DNA from: Ophioceras dolichostomum
Lineage: Eukaryota > Ascomycota > Sordariomycetes > Magnaporthales > Ophioceraceae
Reading direction: 5' to 3'
Assembly: GCA_003049485.1 (NCBI GenBank)
Contig: PYST01000340.1
Location: 1 to 41,708, forward strand
DNA: 41,708 nucleotides
The position numbers were made by a program, and so were the translations under genes. The first letter of the stretch is position 1. Each line of letters starts with the position of its first letter. Of the stretch, positions 10,210 to 22,054 are shown piece after piece. The notes under the pieces were generated by a model that ran no database searches, was not told the origin of the DNA, and was given only the letters and a program-made list of their open reading frames with translations.

Positions 10210-12666
10210 TGATGGCACGAGCGAGCTTCGTACGTCGTCTGGTGTGCGTTTTACCGACTGGCATTATCGTTCTCGGTGGGCTGAGGGAGGTTGGATACCC
10301 CTGAATGTCGGCCACCTTATCTTCCTTCCATATACGTAAAGTACGTTGGTCTTTCTTTGATTAGACATCTAGACTGAATTCTTGGATAACATGCGTGTCA
10401 GACACAATCATAAACACAGAAAGCTCATATGCTTCCTTGTTTTGGCTTCTGTTCTATTTCTTTCGGCATGTCTGTAATAATGACATGGGTATACGTGGCA
10501 TCTTGATCCATCAGCTGGTTCATGCCCATCCTCGTCTCGCTCTGTCAATCCAATTCTAGTATCGTGATTCTCTAGCATCATAACATACGCCAAAAGGCTG
10601 GGCCAGAGCGAATACTGTGACTTCAGTAGCCTGGTTTCTCGTTGTAGGTGCGGTTGAGCGTTCACGGGCACTGAATAGCATGCGTCCGCAAACTAGAGCC
10701 GTAGTGGAGATCCAAGATGAGTTCGAAGGACAAATAAGTAGCCGACCATCATGGCCCCAAGCCAGGACCTGGCCCAGGCGCGTCCCGACTTCGGTCTCCC
10801 TTCTAGTGTGTGTGTTGTCTGAGATAGTTCGGCATCAGGGATCGGGAGAGGAGCATTTTTGCATCGTACCCTGGTGTCAGTGATCGGCCAGCGCTGACCA
10901 GGCCGATGATACGAATTTGTATGCCAACTATTTCAATGACTAGAGTCTTGAGATCCTCCAAACGCGCAGGAGGATGGAATTGTCTCTCTCTATTTCTTTT
11001 GGTGCGGCTCTGCGGTGGGAAGCTGTGCTGGACAGGACAAACGTTTGATGATCCCAGTGGAGGACATTATGGTTTCCTCAAGCTTTCTCCAAAGTCACAG
11101 GAAAGAACTTCGTTTACTCTCTTGCTAGAGAGCATAAGAGAGCATTTCGGAGTGCAGCCCGTCCTCAGAAGCTGGTATAGCCGGTAGTGATATCACGCTC
11201 CCCTTGACGGTGATGGGGAGCCAGAGAGCCCAGCAAATGGGCACTGGAGCGCAATGGCCCTCCATTCTTTAACAAAAAAGATAAAAGAGTGGGATTACTG
11301 CCTACCTTATCTACCCTCTCAGGCTGATCGATGTCTCCACGGCAGTGGTGTTGTAATGTTGTGGATGGCCGTTGGCCTCGCCCAGGACTAGAACGGCTTG
11401 CCGAGGAATCGTGGCCCTTCCGCCACTCTGGTCTAAAATGGCCACCACCGAACAGAGGGCCGACGGAGGAGAACGGTATCGTGGCGCGCTGGCATGTTGC
11501 TTGTACTGATAAAGAGCGTGAAAGGTAATCACCATCACCTAGTCGGCCACGTGTTCCAGAAAGCCGGATGCGCGGGTGGGTGGAGTCTCGAAGTGAGGGA
11601 TAGCTGCTCGGCTCGGGACGGACGGACTTGTGTTCGGTCTACTTCGCCCTTATAGGGAACGAAAGGTTTGGCTCGGCTTCCCAGTTTCTGAAGGCTGTAA
11701 GACGGAGCACCGGTCGAGGCTGGGTAATTGACTGTCTACTGGCGACGGAAAGCCGTCTCGGCCGATATCAGGGAGGCGACACGATGCATCTGAAGTGTCG
11801 TTGACGCGCACTCTCGTTCATGGCCATGATATATAATCTGAGAAGATCCCATGACAGCATATAGGACGTGCAGCTCATAAGAAAGGTAAAGTGTAGTGTG
11901 GGAGTGACGAATCGGGCAGGGCCTGAGACCAACCGGCCAAAGACAGATTTTAGGCCAGCCATCAGACTTCTGCGAAAGCAGCCGTCGAGCCACATTATAT
12001 AGACAAAACCCCCACGACATGACAAGCCCCATGATGCCGCCTTTGGCATCCGTAGCCCACAGTTCTCAGGGGCAAGCCCCAGTGACCCCCCACGATCTCG
12101 GGAGCCAAGACAGGGGGTGAACTGAATAGGGGCTTGCTGAGGTTGACTATCCTCTAACCACAGCTACCACACCCCCAACCCAACACGGACGGCTCTTAAA
12201 TAGCATCCGCGGCCATGTGGTTGGCAGGGCTGTTGTGGCGACCGCTGTTGCATGGACGATATGTGTGCATCCGGGCCGGATACGGGCGTCCGTTGACGGC
12301 AACGCTTCACCGGCTTCAGAGCTCGACGGGCCTTGGCGACTGGGCACCTGGCTCCCCATGCAGAGCTACTAAATACTTAAATTCTAGCATTCATGAACTA
12401 CGGCTCTAGTCTCTGTGACACTAACCTGCTGAGGTTCCTACCTAGGTACCTATCCTTTGCCAGCTGTCCTACGTATCCGATATGATATTCAGATCGGTCT
12501 TCTATGCGAACCTCTCTCGTTCACCCTTGCTTCCCCCTCACCGATCAGGTGAGAGTAACCTGATATACCACAGAACACTTTGGTCCAGACCTTTACTCCA
12601 AATTCTTCTTCAGGCCTTCCATGATCGGAGGAGAGTCGGCATCGCGATCTGCCCCTGTCTCCGCAG
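10210..12666. other. gene-poor region, first part (3' flank of IMPase onward)
   Basis: There is no recognisable protein or RNA gene. Open frames reach only about 100 codons, overlap on both strands and show no domain. Composition is near balanced and unlike the GC-rich exons. The palindromic motif occurs at about 12438-12452. No transposon ends or long direct repeats were evident by eye. Confidence 0.45.
12438..12452. repeat. CTACCTAGGTACCTA palindromic motif
   Basis: An intergenic copy of the CCTAGG/GGTACC-centred motif family, overlapping palindromes CCTAGG and GGTACC. Same family as the copies at 6505, 22956 and 41097. Confidence 0.55.
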
Positions 12667-13449
12667 TTAGGAGGTATCATTCAAGACCGGGCCGGTTTTG
12701 GTTCGAGTGGAAATGTTGTGTGTCCTGCATATAACGTATGCGTTTTTCGATAAGCCCCTATTCGACGAACTATTGTCGAGAGATAACACAAGATGACGAG
12801 CTGGTGCGAAGATATCATGCAAGACCTTCTGCAAGGATTTGCAGGGATTTGCAAGCAAGGGTCCAGTTCCGCCGGAGCGACAAATCCCGACCACAAAGTA
12901 GTTGCGATGGCATGCGATGTCATATACTTGGCAGCCCGATGTCGCCATTTCAGATGCAATGAAATTAGCAAGCAGCAACAAGCACGCAGATTCTTCTTTG
13001 CAGAAAACCACTCCACTCACCCGGCAGACCTCCAGCAGCACGCCGCTGGAAGGGATGGCAACGTGCAACAGATGGTTGGGTGAGCAGTGGGCAACAAGCG
13101 ACAAGCAAGGATCACACCCCTGGTTTCCCGGATGGGCTAGTCTGCCGTCCTGGGTGGCAGGTCCGGAATTCTGAAGTGCTTCGATGGGCGACGACAACTG
13201 TGATGGTTGTGGGCTTAACGGTGAGGTGGTGGCCTGAAGTAGGGCCGCATTGGCGGCTCGCAAAGCGGGTTCGCATCCCCGCTGCATGCAGGAGGGAAGA
13301 ATACCAGCTCGAGCCTCCACTGATGTGCAGGCCCCATACACCATCTTTGCTCGAGGAGTACAGGACTCTCCAGCACAACTTGCAGGCTGCATGCAGTACT
13401 TACCACCTAACAGCAGGGTAGCTTTGGTGCACTTTTCATGAAGACACAT
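12667..13449 (-). CDS. weak candidate: 260-codon Cys-rich orphan ORF
   Basis: This uninterrupted ORF starts at an ATG (13449) and encodes 260 aa. It is by far the longest frame in the 6.7 kb gene-poor stretch. The product has about 19 cysteines spread throughout, has no signal peptide at its start, and resembles no family I know. Plus-strand frames at 12793-13083 and 13080-13421 overlap it, so the open frame may be chance. There are no supporting splice signals, and its codon use lacks the strong GC3 bias of neighbouring genes. I list it only because nothing else of this length occupies the region. Confidence 0.15.
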   Translation of the reverse strand: MCLHEKCTKATLLLGGKYCMQPASCAGESCTPRAKMVYGACTSVEARAGILPSCMQRGCEPALRAANAALLQATTSPLSPQPSQLSSPIEALQNSGPATQDGRLAHPGNQGCDPCLSLVAHCSPNHLLHVAIPSSGVLLEVCRVSGVVFCKEESACLLLLANFIASEMATSGCQVYDIACHRNYFVVGICRSGGTGPLLANPCKSLQKVLHDIFAPARHLVLSLDNSSSNRGLSKNAYVICRTHNISTRTKTGPVLNDTS

Positions 13450-16000
13450 CAGATTTCTGTTTCTCTGGCTTGTAACATCAGGGCGATAAGGCGAGCATCG
13501 TCACCACCTGCGAGATAACAGGACATGCCATCCGTTCACCTCACTCCACCCCACGCGCCCACCCTCCTTCCCACCACTTGGAGCAGGAAGAATGGACGGA
13601 GTGGTGGATGGACACGGCTTGTTATCTTGCAGCAGACGACAGCAAAGAGATAATACTGTTTCCTTGTGTTTGAGTCGTCCCCCTTTTCTTCCCCTGCCAA
13701 CCTGGGAACTCGTAAATCGATATCAGAGCGTGTTGATGCTCCGGAGTGGGATGGGTGGGAGCACGGCATCCACTATCGACGGCGTTCCCGCAACTGGACC
13801 GAGAATAGATTCGGCAGCTCTGCTCTTCTAGCAAGAGATTGGACACCTATTCCGTTTCTACACACGGAATAGAGAGGGAAACAAAAATACTGTGTGGATC
13901 GCCGATTTCATCATGGTGGCCCGATAGCAAGTTGAATTGGTTGTACGGAGTAGTTCGAGCCACAAAAGATAGGGCATAACTTTGTGCTAGCGTACCGTCG
14001 GTAGTTCGACATGTCTCAACGGCTGATGAGACCGGTGGTGAAAGAGGGTGGGTAACTAGCAGCCGACACCGGCAAGGAATACATCTTCCCTATGTCCGTT
14101 GCAGAAGGGGAATATGGCATGTACCATGACAAGCCCGCCTAGAGGCACATGTCAGGGAGTTCGCGACGAAAATAGTGAGAGAAAAAATTTGAGGGACAGA
14201 GAGAAGGACAGGGCAAAAAAAAAGCAGTTGACCATCAACAAGCGAGCCCTAGTGCCGGTGCTGTTGTGATGCTGGTGAGACCCACCAAACTGATACCTCT
14301 CACACATTACTTCCGTGATTGTTTTCACACCCCCGAGGAGTCAGCCGCAAGGAACCAACAAGATTGATGGCTCATTGCATCCCGGTCCGATCGCCATGAG
14401 GAGAGTCGATGTTGAGCAGGCCCTGACGTAATATTTGCCAGAGCTTTGTGCTATGTGACAAGCTCATCTTGGGATCGACCTGTATTTTTGAGAACCTGGC
14501 TGCCTGGTCACCACGCGTCCTCATACCCATGGTTCGCCAGCGGTCCGTCGTAACCCCGCCAAGCCTCGCATGGGAACCACGGGCCAGGAACGATAGCGGC
14601 GAAAATCGGGACGATGAGCTGGGGTGAACGGCTGAGAGGAAGAAAACGATTCAAATAGCCGGGGTAGATCGACACGATAGATAATCCTGCGAGGGCTCCT
14701 CGGCACGAGTCGACCGGCACACCGCTCTGGCATGGGCTAGTTCTGGTCTAGTAGGAAGAATCGACTAGTAGCGCAGGGGAGAGGAGACCATGCTGCCAAA
14801 GAGGTTCCAGTCGAGCCGTTCAGGAGGAGGAGCCGAACACGGCAGACGAAAACAGAAAAGAGTAAGCTGTTCTTCCATCTTGGCCTCCAATGTCATGCAA
14901 CTCCTATCAAGGCGCATCGGGCTCTATCAAGGTCCTCTTCTCCTCTGCCTTCCAATCATGAGTTTTAATGATTAAAGACATCAGATAAAAAAGAACTTAC
15001 AGCATGAAGAACCCACCCCAGCCAGCCCTTCCAGGGCTCCAAGGTTCCCCACAAAACAGAGGCCAGCGCGACCCAATCACCCGCCCCAACAAGATCGAAT
15101 GAGGCAGTTGGGCGAGTCCGTGCCACCCTTGCGCTCATTCCGGGGTATCACTGGCAGCAACGCTTCGCTACCAGACGCTAAAAGTTCGGGACGTTTTTTC
15201 TTGGGAGCTGTTTGGTTTTCTTTTTTTTCTCACTCTCCATCTTCCACCAGTCCAGAGTGAATGTAAGGGACTCTTCCGTCCGGTGGCAAAACAGGGCTGC
15301 TGCTCGACATAAAAGATTCCAGACTTGCCTACGCGAGGGTCTAGAATTTCAGGAAATTGGCCACAGGCTTCAACCCGACAGGTATGCTCGCACGCTGAAA
15401 GCGACGGGGCGGCCAAAAATTATCAGCCTGAGAGGTCTGGCCAGAAAGTGCAAGGAAGCTGCTGCTGGCGGCCGGTCCTCGGTTGGCCACAGCTGACTGA
15501 CTCTAGTCTTGCATGACTCTTCCACCTTCATCAGCTCTCACAATCTGGCAGGGAGCCGTCAAGCGGTGGATCCCAATGCACGTCCAGATGGTGCCAGAAG
15601 ACGGTGGGAATTTTCTCTCGAGAAGTCGAGATGTTCCGCCGTGGCAGAGGATCCACACCTGTGCCGTCGGAGGCATGTCCAGGGTGAGAGACGGGTTCTA
15701 TGTCCGTCTCTCTGCTCTGACATGACGAATCTCACGTTTTGAACACCTCCCACAACGGAATTCGTTCGCCCCCGTTACGAAGTCATGGAAACACACGCAC
15801 CGAAAAACTACATGATCTGTTTGAGATGTGTATACCCTCCCTTCCATCCCATCTCCCCCGTCTCGTGAAGGCCGTCAGCTATTCATTCACTATCCGACAA
15901 CTCAGATTCCATCAAGATAGAAGTTGGGTAGATACGACAAAGCAAAGAGCTTGCTTGGTCTACCAGATCTAATCCAAGACCTGATTCTCGGCCGGGGTGT
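13450..16000. other. gene-poor region, second part
   Basis: I see no gene. Frames are short (up to about 94 codons), overlap on both strands, and lack start context or domain signatures. I looked for tRNA T-arms, dispersed 5S rRNA and snRNA-like starts and saw nothing that folds or matches convincingly. Confidence 0.4.
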
Positions 16001-16930
16001 CTTATCAGAAGTGACGGGCTAGCCGTCCAACACGCACTCACTCACCACCCACTACCTAACGCACGCAAGCTACCTGGTTTCGAAATACCCATCTCTTTCC
16101 TTCCCGTACTCTCCACTTTGTCGCTCTTTATTTAATATTATTTCTTGCCCCTCCTACCTCATCTGCTGCAATGCACATGTAGGTGGGTGGGATGTCATAG
16201 AAGCAGATCTATAGGCCTGCTCGTCTTTCCCTTTTTTTTTCTCCGTCTGTTCATCAAAACAAGAAACCATGTCGAGGGCTTGGGTGCTGTTGTCCACCTC
16301 ACCACACACACCCACACCAGCACCTGCAGCCCGTTGCCCGCACACCACACCCTCCTTGTCTTGCCCATCTACACACACACCCTTCATCACATATCCCATC
16401 TCGGGGCTGGCTTGAGTTGACAGACCCACGGATATCTTCTCTGTCCTTCCTCTTCTCTTTTTCTTCCTTCCCCTGGTCCTTCTAGTGGAAACATTCTCGG
16501 CCGTTCCAAGGGAACCACACACACTTTCACTTCTCCATCAGTTCCCCGAACCCGAAACTACATATCCACACTAGGCCACTGCTAGATCTGCACTTCGTAT
16601 CTCACCCACCGGCTTCTCCACCACCGAGAAAGGAGGTAGCGAAGTGAAGGATATATTGCCAGCCTCCAGCCTCCAACCTCCCGCCTCTCATCCGCACTTC
16701 ACTCACACGAGGTTACCACCAGATATATCTTAGTTCTGTCGCCTTTGACCACGACGGCTGTCCCGAGAGAAAACACCTCCAGGTCAACCCGTGGATTAAT
16801 ATCTTACTTCAATATCAACGACGATCTCCCAACTGCTAGCTGAACCCCTGAAGTGACGTTTTGTCCTGGGAATATCCCCATCCCAGCCTGACACTCCCTT
16901 CCCCTCAGCCCACCCGCCACAAGATCCACA
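16001..16930 (+). promoter_or_regulatory. probable promoter and leader of the MFS transporter gene
   Basis: The segment is strongly pyrimidine-rich on the plus strand, with T runs near 16230 and 16450 and CA-rich stretches near 16300-16380. It directly precedes the ATG at 16931. This is typical of filamentous-fungal core promoters and leaders. I cannot place a transcription start or a specific regulator site. Confidence 0.35.
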
Positions 16931-17538
16931 ATGCCTCTAAGGATATCAAGACGTAAACGAAACCCGGACGACTTTCCGGTTGTCCAGCTCTTTCTCCTCG
17001 GTAGGTCCTTGCTCTCTTCCCACGCCTCACTCACTCACTCCTCGCTCACAGAAGGAAACAAACCCTCTGCTTTCTTATATTGACAAACAGGAAAAAAAAA
17101 CAGCCATCGTCCGCCTCGCAGAGCCAATCGCTCTCACCTCTATCTTCCCCTACGCCTGGGCGCTGGTGAAGCGCTTCAAGCTCGGCAGGGAGCAGGACGC
17201 GTCCTTCTACGCGGGCCTACTCATCTCGTCCTTCTCGCTGATGGAGGCACTGATGGGCATGTACTGGGGCGGGCTCTCGGACCGTGTCGGCCGGAAGCCC
17301 GTCCTGCTCCTCGGCTGCCTGGGCACCATGTTCAGCATGATCGTCGTGGGCTTCGCGTCCAACATCTGGACAGCGCTGGTCGGGCGGGCCGTGGGGGGCC
17401 TGCTGAACGGGAACATCGGCGTCATCCAGACTATGGTGGGGGAGTTGGTTACGAAGCCGGAGCATGAGCGTGAGTTTTATTTCCCCCAGATTGTCTCCTT
17501 GGGAGTGTTTTGAGAGAAGGAGGGGCAGAGACAGACAG

Positions 17539-17569
<31 letters not shown>

Positions 17570-19027
17570 CGTTCGTGGAGGGGGAGCATGGGCGAGAAGG
17601 AAAGAGCCGGTTTTGCTGACTGCAGGTGGAACAAATACAGCCAAAGCGTACTCTATCATGCCTTTCGTGTGGAGCATTGGTGTAAGTGAAAACCTACGAT
17701 TTTGGCCCCCGCGTGCATCCAATCAGGCCGACAGCATGCTGACCTGTATCTAAATCACGCTTTGCAGACGATCGTCGGCCCAGCAATCGGTGGCACATTC
17801 GCCGACCCTCACGAGACCTGGCCGGAAATGTTCCCCGTCGGCTCCCTCTTCGAGCGGTTCCCCTACCTCCTCCCTAACCTGCTTTGCGCGCTGCTCCTGC
17901 TCGTGAGCATCGTGCTCGGCTACGTGCTCCTGGACGAGACGCACCCGGACATGCAGCCGCGCGTGCTCCTCCCGGACGGCACGTACGTGTCGGACGAGAC
18001 GCCGCTGATGGAGACCTCGGACGCGATGAAGCGCCCGGCCGTGGACCTCCGCGCCGAGACTTATGGGACCTTCAAGGCGCGCAGGGACAGCGACGCCGCA
18101 GCCGCGGCAGAGCGCGTGCGACTCCTGGAGCCGGAGAAGCAGCCGACGAAGAAGAAGCTCAACGGCGGTGGCGACAAGACGGCCGCGGCGGCGCCGTTCA
18201 GCATCTTCAACAAGCGGATCATGGCGATCGTGCTGTCGCTGTCGATTTTCACCTACCACTCCATGACGTACGACCACCTTCTGCCGATCTTCTTCGAGGA
18301 CGAGCGCGCGCCCGGAAGCGGCAGCATGCTCGCGCACTCCTCGGTGCCGCTGGCGCTCCTCCGGGGACTGTTCTACTCACCGGGAGGGCTGGGCCTCTCG
18401 CTGCGGGCGGTGGGCATGATCATGGCCGTGAACGGCGGCATCGCGCTCTTCATCCAGGCCGTCGTCTTCCCTGTCGCGGCGGAGTGGATCGGCGTGCACC
18501 GCCTCTTCATCGTCGTCGTGGTGCTGCACCCCGTCGCGTACCTGATCGTGCCCCTGCTGCGCTACGTGCCCCTGGGCGCGCTCTTCCCCGCCATCTACGC
18601 GTGCCTCGCGGTGCGGAACCTGCTGTCGATCATCCTGTACCCGCTGCTACTCATCCTGCTCAAGGAGGCCACCCCGACGCCCTCGGTGCTGGGGAAGGTG
18701 AACGGCTTCGCGGCCAGCGCGGGCGCGGCGTGCAGGATGGTCGCGCCGCCCGTCGCGGGGTACCTGTACACGCTCGGGAGCCGCATGGACTGCACCGCGC
18801 TGGCGTGGTGGGGCAGCGCGCTGGCCGCCGTGATCGGCGCGTTCCAGTGCTTCCAGGTCAAGAGGGAGCAGAACCCCGAGGCGGCGGACGACTGTGAGGG
18901 AGCGAAGCAGCAGATGGGGCTGGGACGGGGAGGTGGCGGCGACAAGGGTGGTGTTGCTCAGGGGGAGAGGAGAGCCACCCCTACGATTCCGGAGGTGTCT
19001 GAGGAGGAGTTTTACCAGGCGGCTTGA
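16931..19027 (+). CDS. MFS transporter, DHA1 / ZIF-like drug:H+ antiporter type (4 exons)
   Basis: Exons 16931-17000, 17104-17469, 17641-17681 and 17768-19027 give 578 aa. Introns are 103, 171 and 86 nt, and phases match. The protein is a multi-spanning Major Facilitator Superfamily transporter. Its first helix carries the block LLAIVRLAEPIALTSIFPYA. The loop 2-3 signature GGLSDRVGRKPVLLLG is the MFS motif A, and later helices include IGTIVGPAIGG (motif C-like, typical of antiporters). A central cytosolic loop of about 100 residues has charged low complexity (about exon 4 residues 60-140). The C-terminal tail is Gly/Lys/Glu-rich. The family is closest in feel to fungal DHA1 members related to plant ZIF1-like carriers; the substrate is unknown. 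For exon 3, acceptors at 17625 and 17640 are both in frame. I chose 17640 because it yields the continuous PEHEPKAYSIMPFVWSIG seen in the family. Intron 2 holds an (AG)n run. Confidence 0.9.
17543..17569. repeat. (AG)n microsatellite inside intron 2 of the MFS gene
   Basis: About 13 AG dinucleotides in a row lie between the donor at 17470 and the acceptor at 17640. It falls in the intron, so length changes would not affect the protein directly. Confidence 0.85.
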
Positions 19028-20139
19028 GTCATCGGGACGGCCAGCTATGGTTGCTCCAAACTTTCTTATTTTGTCGCAGATGCATTTCTCTCAGGGATTT
19101 ATCCTGAGTCTAGGCGAGCGAGCGAACCCGGCCGGAGCAAGGCGTTCGTTCCATGGGAGTTTTGGGGTGATGGCGGGCGGCGTCAGGGGTTAGGCAAGCG
19201 ATCATCATCACACTGCTTCTTTGTTTACGACATATTCGGACAGGCGTTGCATATATCTCGTCAATTTTTCTTGCTATGATGGTGCGAATCTTTCAAATTT
19301 CAGCTCTGAATATTGACTCAACATGGCGATAGATTAGTAGCGCTCACTTTAGTAGAAGAATATCAACTGGTATCAGCCGATATCAACCTCTTTTTCACTA
19401 CATGTACTTTGTCCGCGACAATTATTGTCGTGTGCCAGCCTCACCTCCGCCTTGGCCAAGTGTCGCATGGCCGGCGGGATTCACTAACATTTAATCAAGG
19501 ACGCAGACTTCAAAGTTTCGGGCGTGAAATGAAAGAGCCCCGCGGCTGAAAATACCCGATCCCCAAAATAAACACGAAAACACGTAAAAGCAATAGCCAA
19601 TGTCGCACAGCTTGAAGTAGGCAGTGGGCGGCAAAGAAAAAGGGAGGTTTCGTTAGCTTTCCATCGTTTGCCACTGCTGCTGGTTTCCGTTCTATCATTA
19701 TCCTTTACCTCGAAAGACCCTTTTTGGGCAAGTGACGAAGAAGTGGGGTTCGTTGCCCTGCCTCACTTTTCAACACTGCCAGCTGCAAAAAGCCGTTTTG
19801 TAGAACAAGAGCGAAAAGAAGACGTCCTTAACGAGAATTGATAAAAAGGAGGGGTGGAAAGATCCCAAGACCTTGACGAGCAAACGAGCAAACAAGCGAA
19901 TTTACTCACTCTGTCAACACCAAGTCCAGTCCGTAATCGGAGACTCATTATCATCAGCCTGATCAGGCCCTCAAAACCAGGCTGCGCTTCCAGAATTTTC
20001 GCTCAAGCTCAGCTCAGCCTGATTGCGAGTGCTGATTGAGACGCCTAAACAAGCCGCTATCAGCCCCATCTCATATCACTCACAGTAGCATCGGCGCACC
20101 CACTCAATCCCTAGATCCATCGATTATCGAGCATCCATC
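19028..20139. other. intergenic: MFS 3' flank and Cns1-type gene leader
   Basis: About 1.1 kb without a supportable gene. Open frames are at most 99 codons and show no domain. The first half is likely 3' UTR. The segment just before 20140 (CATCCATC repeats, then ATCATGG) is a plausible leader with a good start context. Confidence 0.5.
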
Positions 20140-21603
20140 ATGGGTTCGAAGGGCGACGGCCCAACCCAGGGCCTAGCAGAGAAGCTCAAAGACACAACGA
20201 TCAGCGACATCCCTACCGGCAGCAAGGACAGCAGCAGCAAGAGCGGGAATGAGGTAGCAAGCGCATCGACTCTTCCAAGCTCCGCCGAGGGCGGCGGCAA
20301 CTCCGACCTCAGTCCCGCCACCATGGGGCCCGAGCTGCCGCCCGCTCTCGCGCCTATGCGTAACAAGTCGGCTAAGGAGATCCTGGACGACCTCAACAAG
20401 TCGCCACTCTTCATGACGGAGCTGGAGGAGAACGACGGCATCGCGGCGCTGCAGGCGCTCGCCTACGAGGGCACGCCGCTCGAGAACGCCATCGACTTCA
20501 AGGAGCGGGGCAACGAGTGCTTCAAGGAGCGCAGGTGGATCGACGCGAAGATGTTCTACACCAAGGGCATCAACGTGATAGCCGCCGAGTTCAAGCGGAG
20601 GGTCAGAGGCGACCCGCCCCCAGCCGACAGGCCGGCCCCGTCCGGCAGCAGCACAGCGGACGGGTCGCCGCCGCTGCACCCGGACTCCCCCTTCCAGATC
20701 GCCAAGGAGAACGCCGTGATGGAGTCCCTCTACGTCAACCGCGCCGCGTGCCAGCTGCACGTGCGCAACTACCGCAACTGCACCATCGACTGCGAGCAGG
20801 CGCTGATCCTCAACCCGAACAACCTCAAGGCCATCTTCCGCTGCGCCAAGGCCCTCTGCGAGCTGGACAAGGTGGCCGAGGCGGGAAGGGCCTGCGGCAG
20901 GGGCCTCGCGCTGGACCCCAACAACGCGTCCTTCACGTCCCTCCGCGTCGAGATCGGGGAGCGCGCCCAGCGCCTGCAGGCCAGGCAGAAGGCCGACGAG
21001 GACCGCGCCGCGGCGGACAAGAAGCGGCGGCTGGTCCTGCAGGCCACGCTGCGCCAGAGGGGGTACAGGCTGCGCACGACGCAGAAGCCGCCCGAGATGG
21101 AGGACGCCACCATCCAGCTGCTCCCGGACCCGGACCACCCGGACGGCGGCGGCAGCGGCGACTCGCAGCAGCAGGACGGCAGCGGCGGCGCGGGCGCGGG
21201 CGCGGGCGCGCTCGCGTTCCCGACCGTCATCCTGTACCCGGCCGACATGCAGTCCGACTTCATCAAGGCCTTCAGCGAGCGCGACTGCATGAACGTGCAC
21301 CTGTCGTACCTCCTCCCCCTGCCCTGGGACAAGGATAGCGCCTACACCCAGAGCGGCGCCCAGTGCTACATGGCCAGCTCCAAGGGCGCGCTCTACAAGA
21401 TGGGCAAGAAGGTGCCGCTGGAGGACATGCTGAGGCTGGACGGGATCGAGATCGTGGACGAGATCGTCCGCATCTACGTGCTGCCCAAGGGCAAGGTCGC
21501 GGCCAAGTGGGCGAAGGAGTTCAAGGGGTTTGCGAAGGGTTACGCGCAGATGGAGCAGGCTATTATGGGTGTCACTGCTGGAGGAGGAGTCGGGGCATCC
21601 TAG
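20140..21603 (+). CDS. TPR co-chaperone of the Cns1/TTC4 family
   Basis: A single exon encodes 487 aa, starting at ATG 20140 (ATCATGG). Cns1/TTC4 proteins are cytosolic Hsp90/Hsp70 partners that assist translation factors such as eEF2 and are essential in yeast. The N-terminal region has the family block NKSPLFMTELEEND at about 87-100. Three TPR-like repeats follow: about 117-150 (FKERGNECFKERRW, with clamp-type Lys and Asn), about 194-228 (VNRAACQLHVRNYRNC) and about 229-262 (FRCAKALCELDKVAEAG). A charged helical linker spans about 275-330. A Gly/Gln/Ala low-complexity insert lies at about 335-360. The C-terminal wheel domain covers about 363-480 (FPTVILYPADMQSDF, VHLSYLLPLPWD, VRIYVLPKGKVAAKW). 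The length is slightly above the yeast protein because of the N-terminal Ser/Gly region and the insert. A 543-codon antisense frame exists only because of GC3 bias. Confidence 0.93.
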   Translation: MGSKGDGPTQGLAEKLKDTTISDIPTGSKDSSSKSGNEVASASTLPSSAEGGGNSDLSPATMGPELPPALAPMRNKSAKEILDDLNKSPLFMTELEENDGIAALQALAYEGTPLENAIDFKERGNECFKERRWIDAKMFYTKGINVIAAEFKRRVRGDPPPADRPAPSGSSTADGSPPLHPDSPFQIAKENAVMESLYVNRAACQLHVRNYRNCTIDCEQALILNPNNLKAIFRCAKALCELDKVAEAGRACGRGLALDPNNASFTSLRVEIGERAQRLQARQKADEDRAAADKKRRLVLQATLRQRGYRLRTTQKPPEMEDATIQLLPDPDHPDGGGSGDSQQQDGSGGAGAGAGALAFPTVILYPADMQSDFIKAFSERDCMNVHLSYLLPLPWDKDSAYTQSGAQCYMASSKGALYKMGKKVPLEDMLRLDGIEIVDEIVRIYVLPKGKVAAKWAKEFKGFAKGYAQMEQAIMGVTAGGGVGAS

Positions 21604-22030
21604 CGGGATGGAGACCACTTGGCGGACAAGTTGGAGTTTCCCGGGTGGATACTGAGGAAGTACCAGGGTCGCAGACTGACTGACTGACTCCTCGAAGCAA
21701 AACGAGATTATGATTACCTGAAAATGACGATGGAAGAGGAGGAGGAGGAGGAAAGGGAGGTACTGACTGCAAAGGACTGGATGATAGGGGTGTAGATTTC
21801 TCACATGGATGACCGGAAGGGCTCCCGTTCTCTCATTTCTCTTGGCTCGGATACTATTTATCTGGTAGGCAGGCTGGCTATCTTTATGTTTTTTTTTGTT
21901 TCATCGGTGGACAAGGCGCGCGGGCTGGTTTACACCCACTTTTGGAGAATGGCACAGGCACGGCGAAGGGAATAGTCAGGTGTCCCCTTTTATTTTTTTT
22001 ATCTCTATCCGTGCCTTTTCCTCTATGACA

Positions 22031-22054
22031 ACTACCTACCTCTAGGTAGGTAGG
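22031..22054. repeat. CCTACCTCTAGGTAGG inverted-repeat motif
   Basis: The sequence CTACCTACCTCTAGGTAGGTAG forms a near-perfect inverted repeat around a two-base centre. It lies in the convergent intergenic space and belongs to the recurring palindrome family. Confidence 0.65.

Noticed and set aside
13240..13285. possible tRNA T-arm (GCGGGTTCGCATCCCCGC)
   Set aside because: The loop length and the conserved A at position 58 are wrong, and no acceptor, D or anticodon stems fit around it.
13395..13425. ACTTACC resembling the 5' end of U1 snRNA
   Set aside because: Only seven bases match; the following sequence does not form the U1 stem-loops I would expect.
17884..18897. 337-codon plus-strand ORF in a second frame of the MFS gene
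   Set aside because: Arg/Gly/Pro/Ala-rich frame-shifted reading of the transporter exon, without membrane helices.
20173..21804. 543-codon minus-strand ORF antisense to the TPR co-chaperone gene
   Set aside because: It mirrors a well-supported coding exon. The Leu/Val/Arg/His-rich product is the usual shadow of GC3-biased codons and has no domain.
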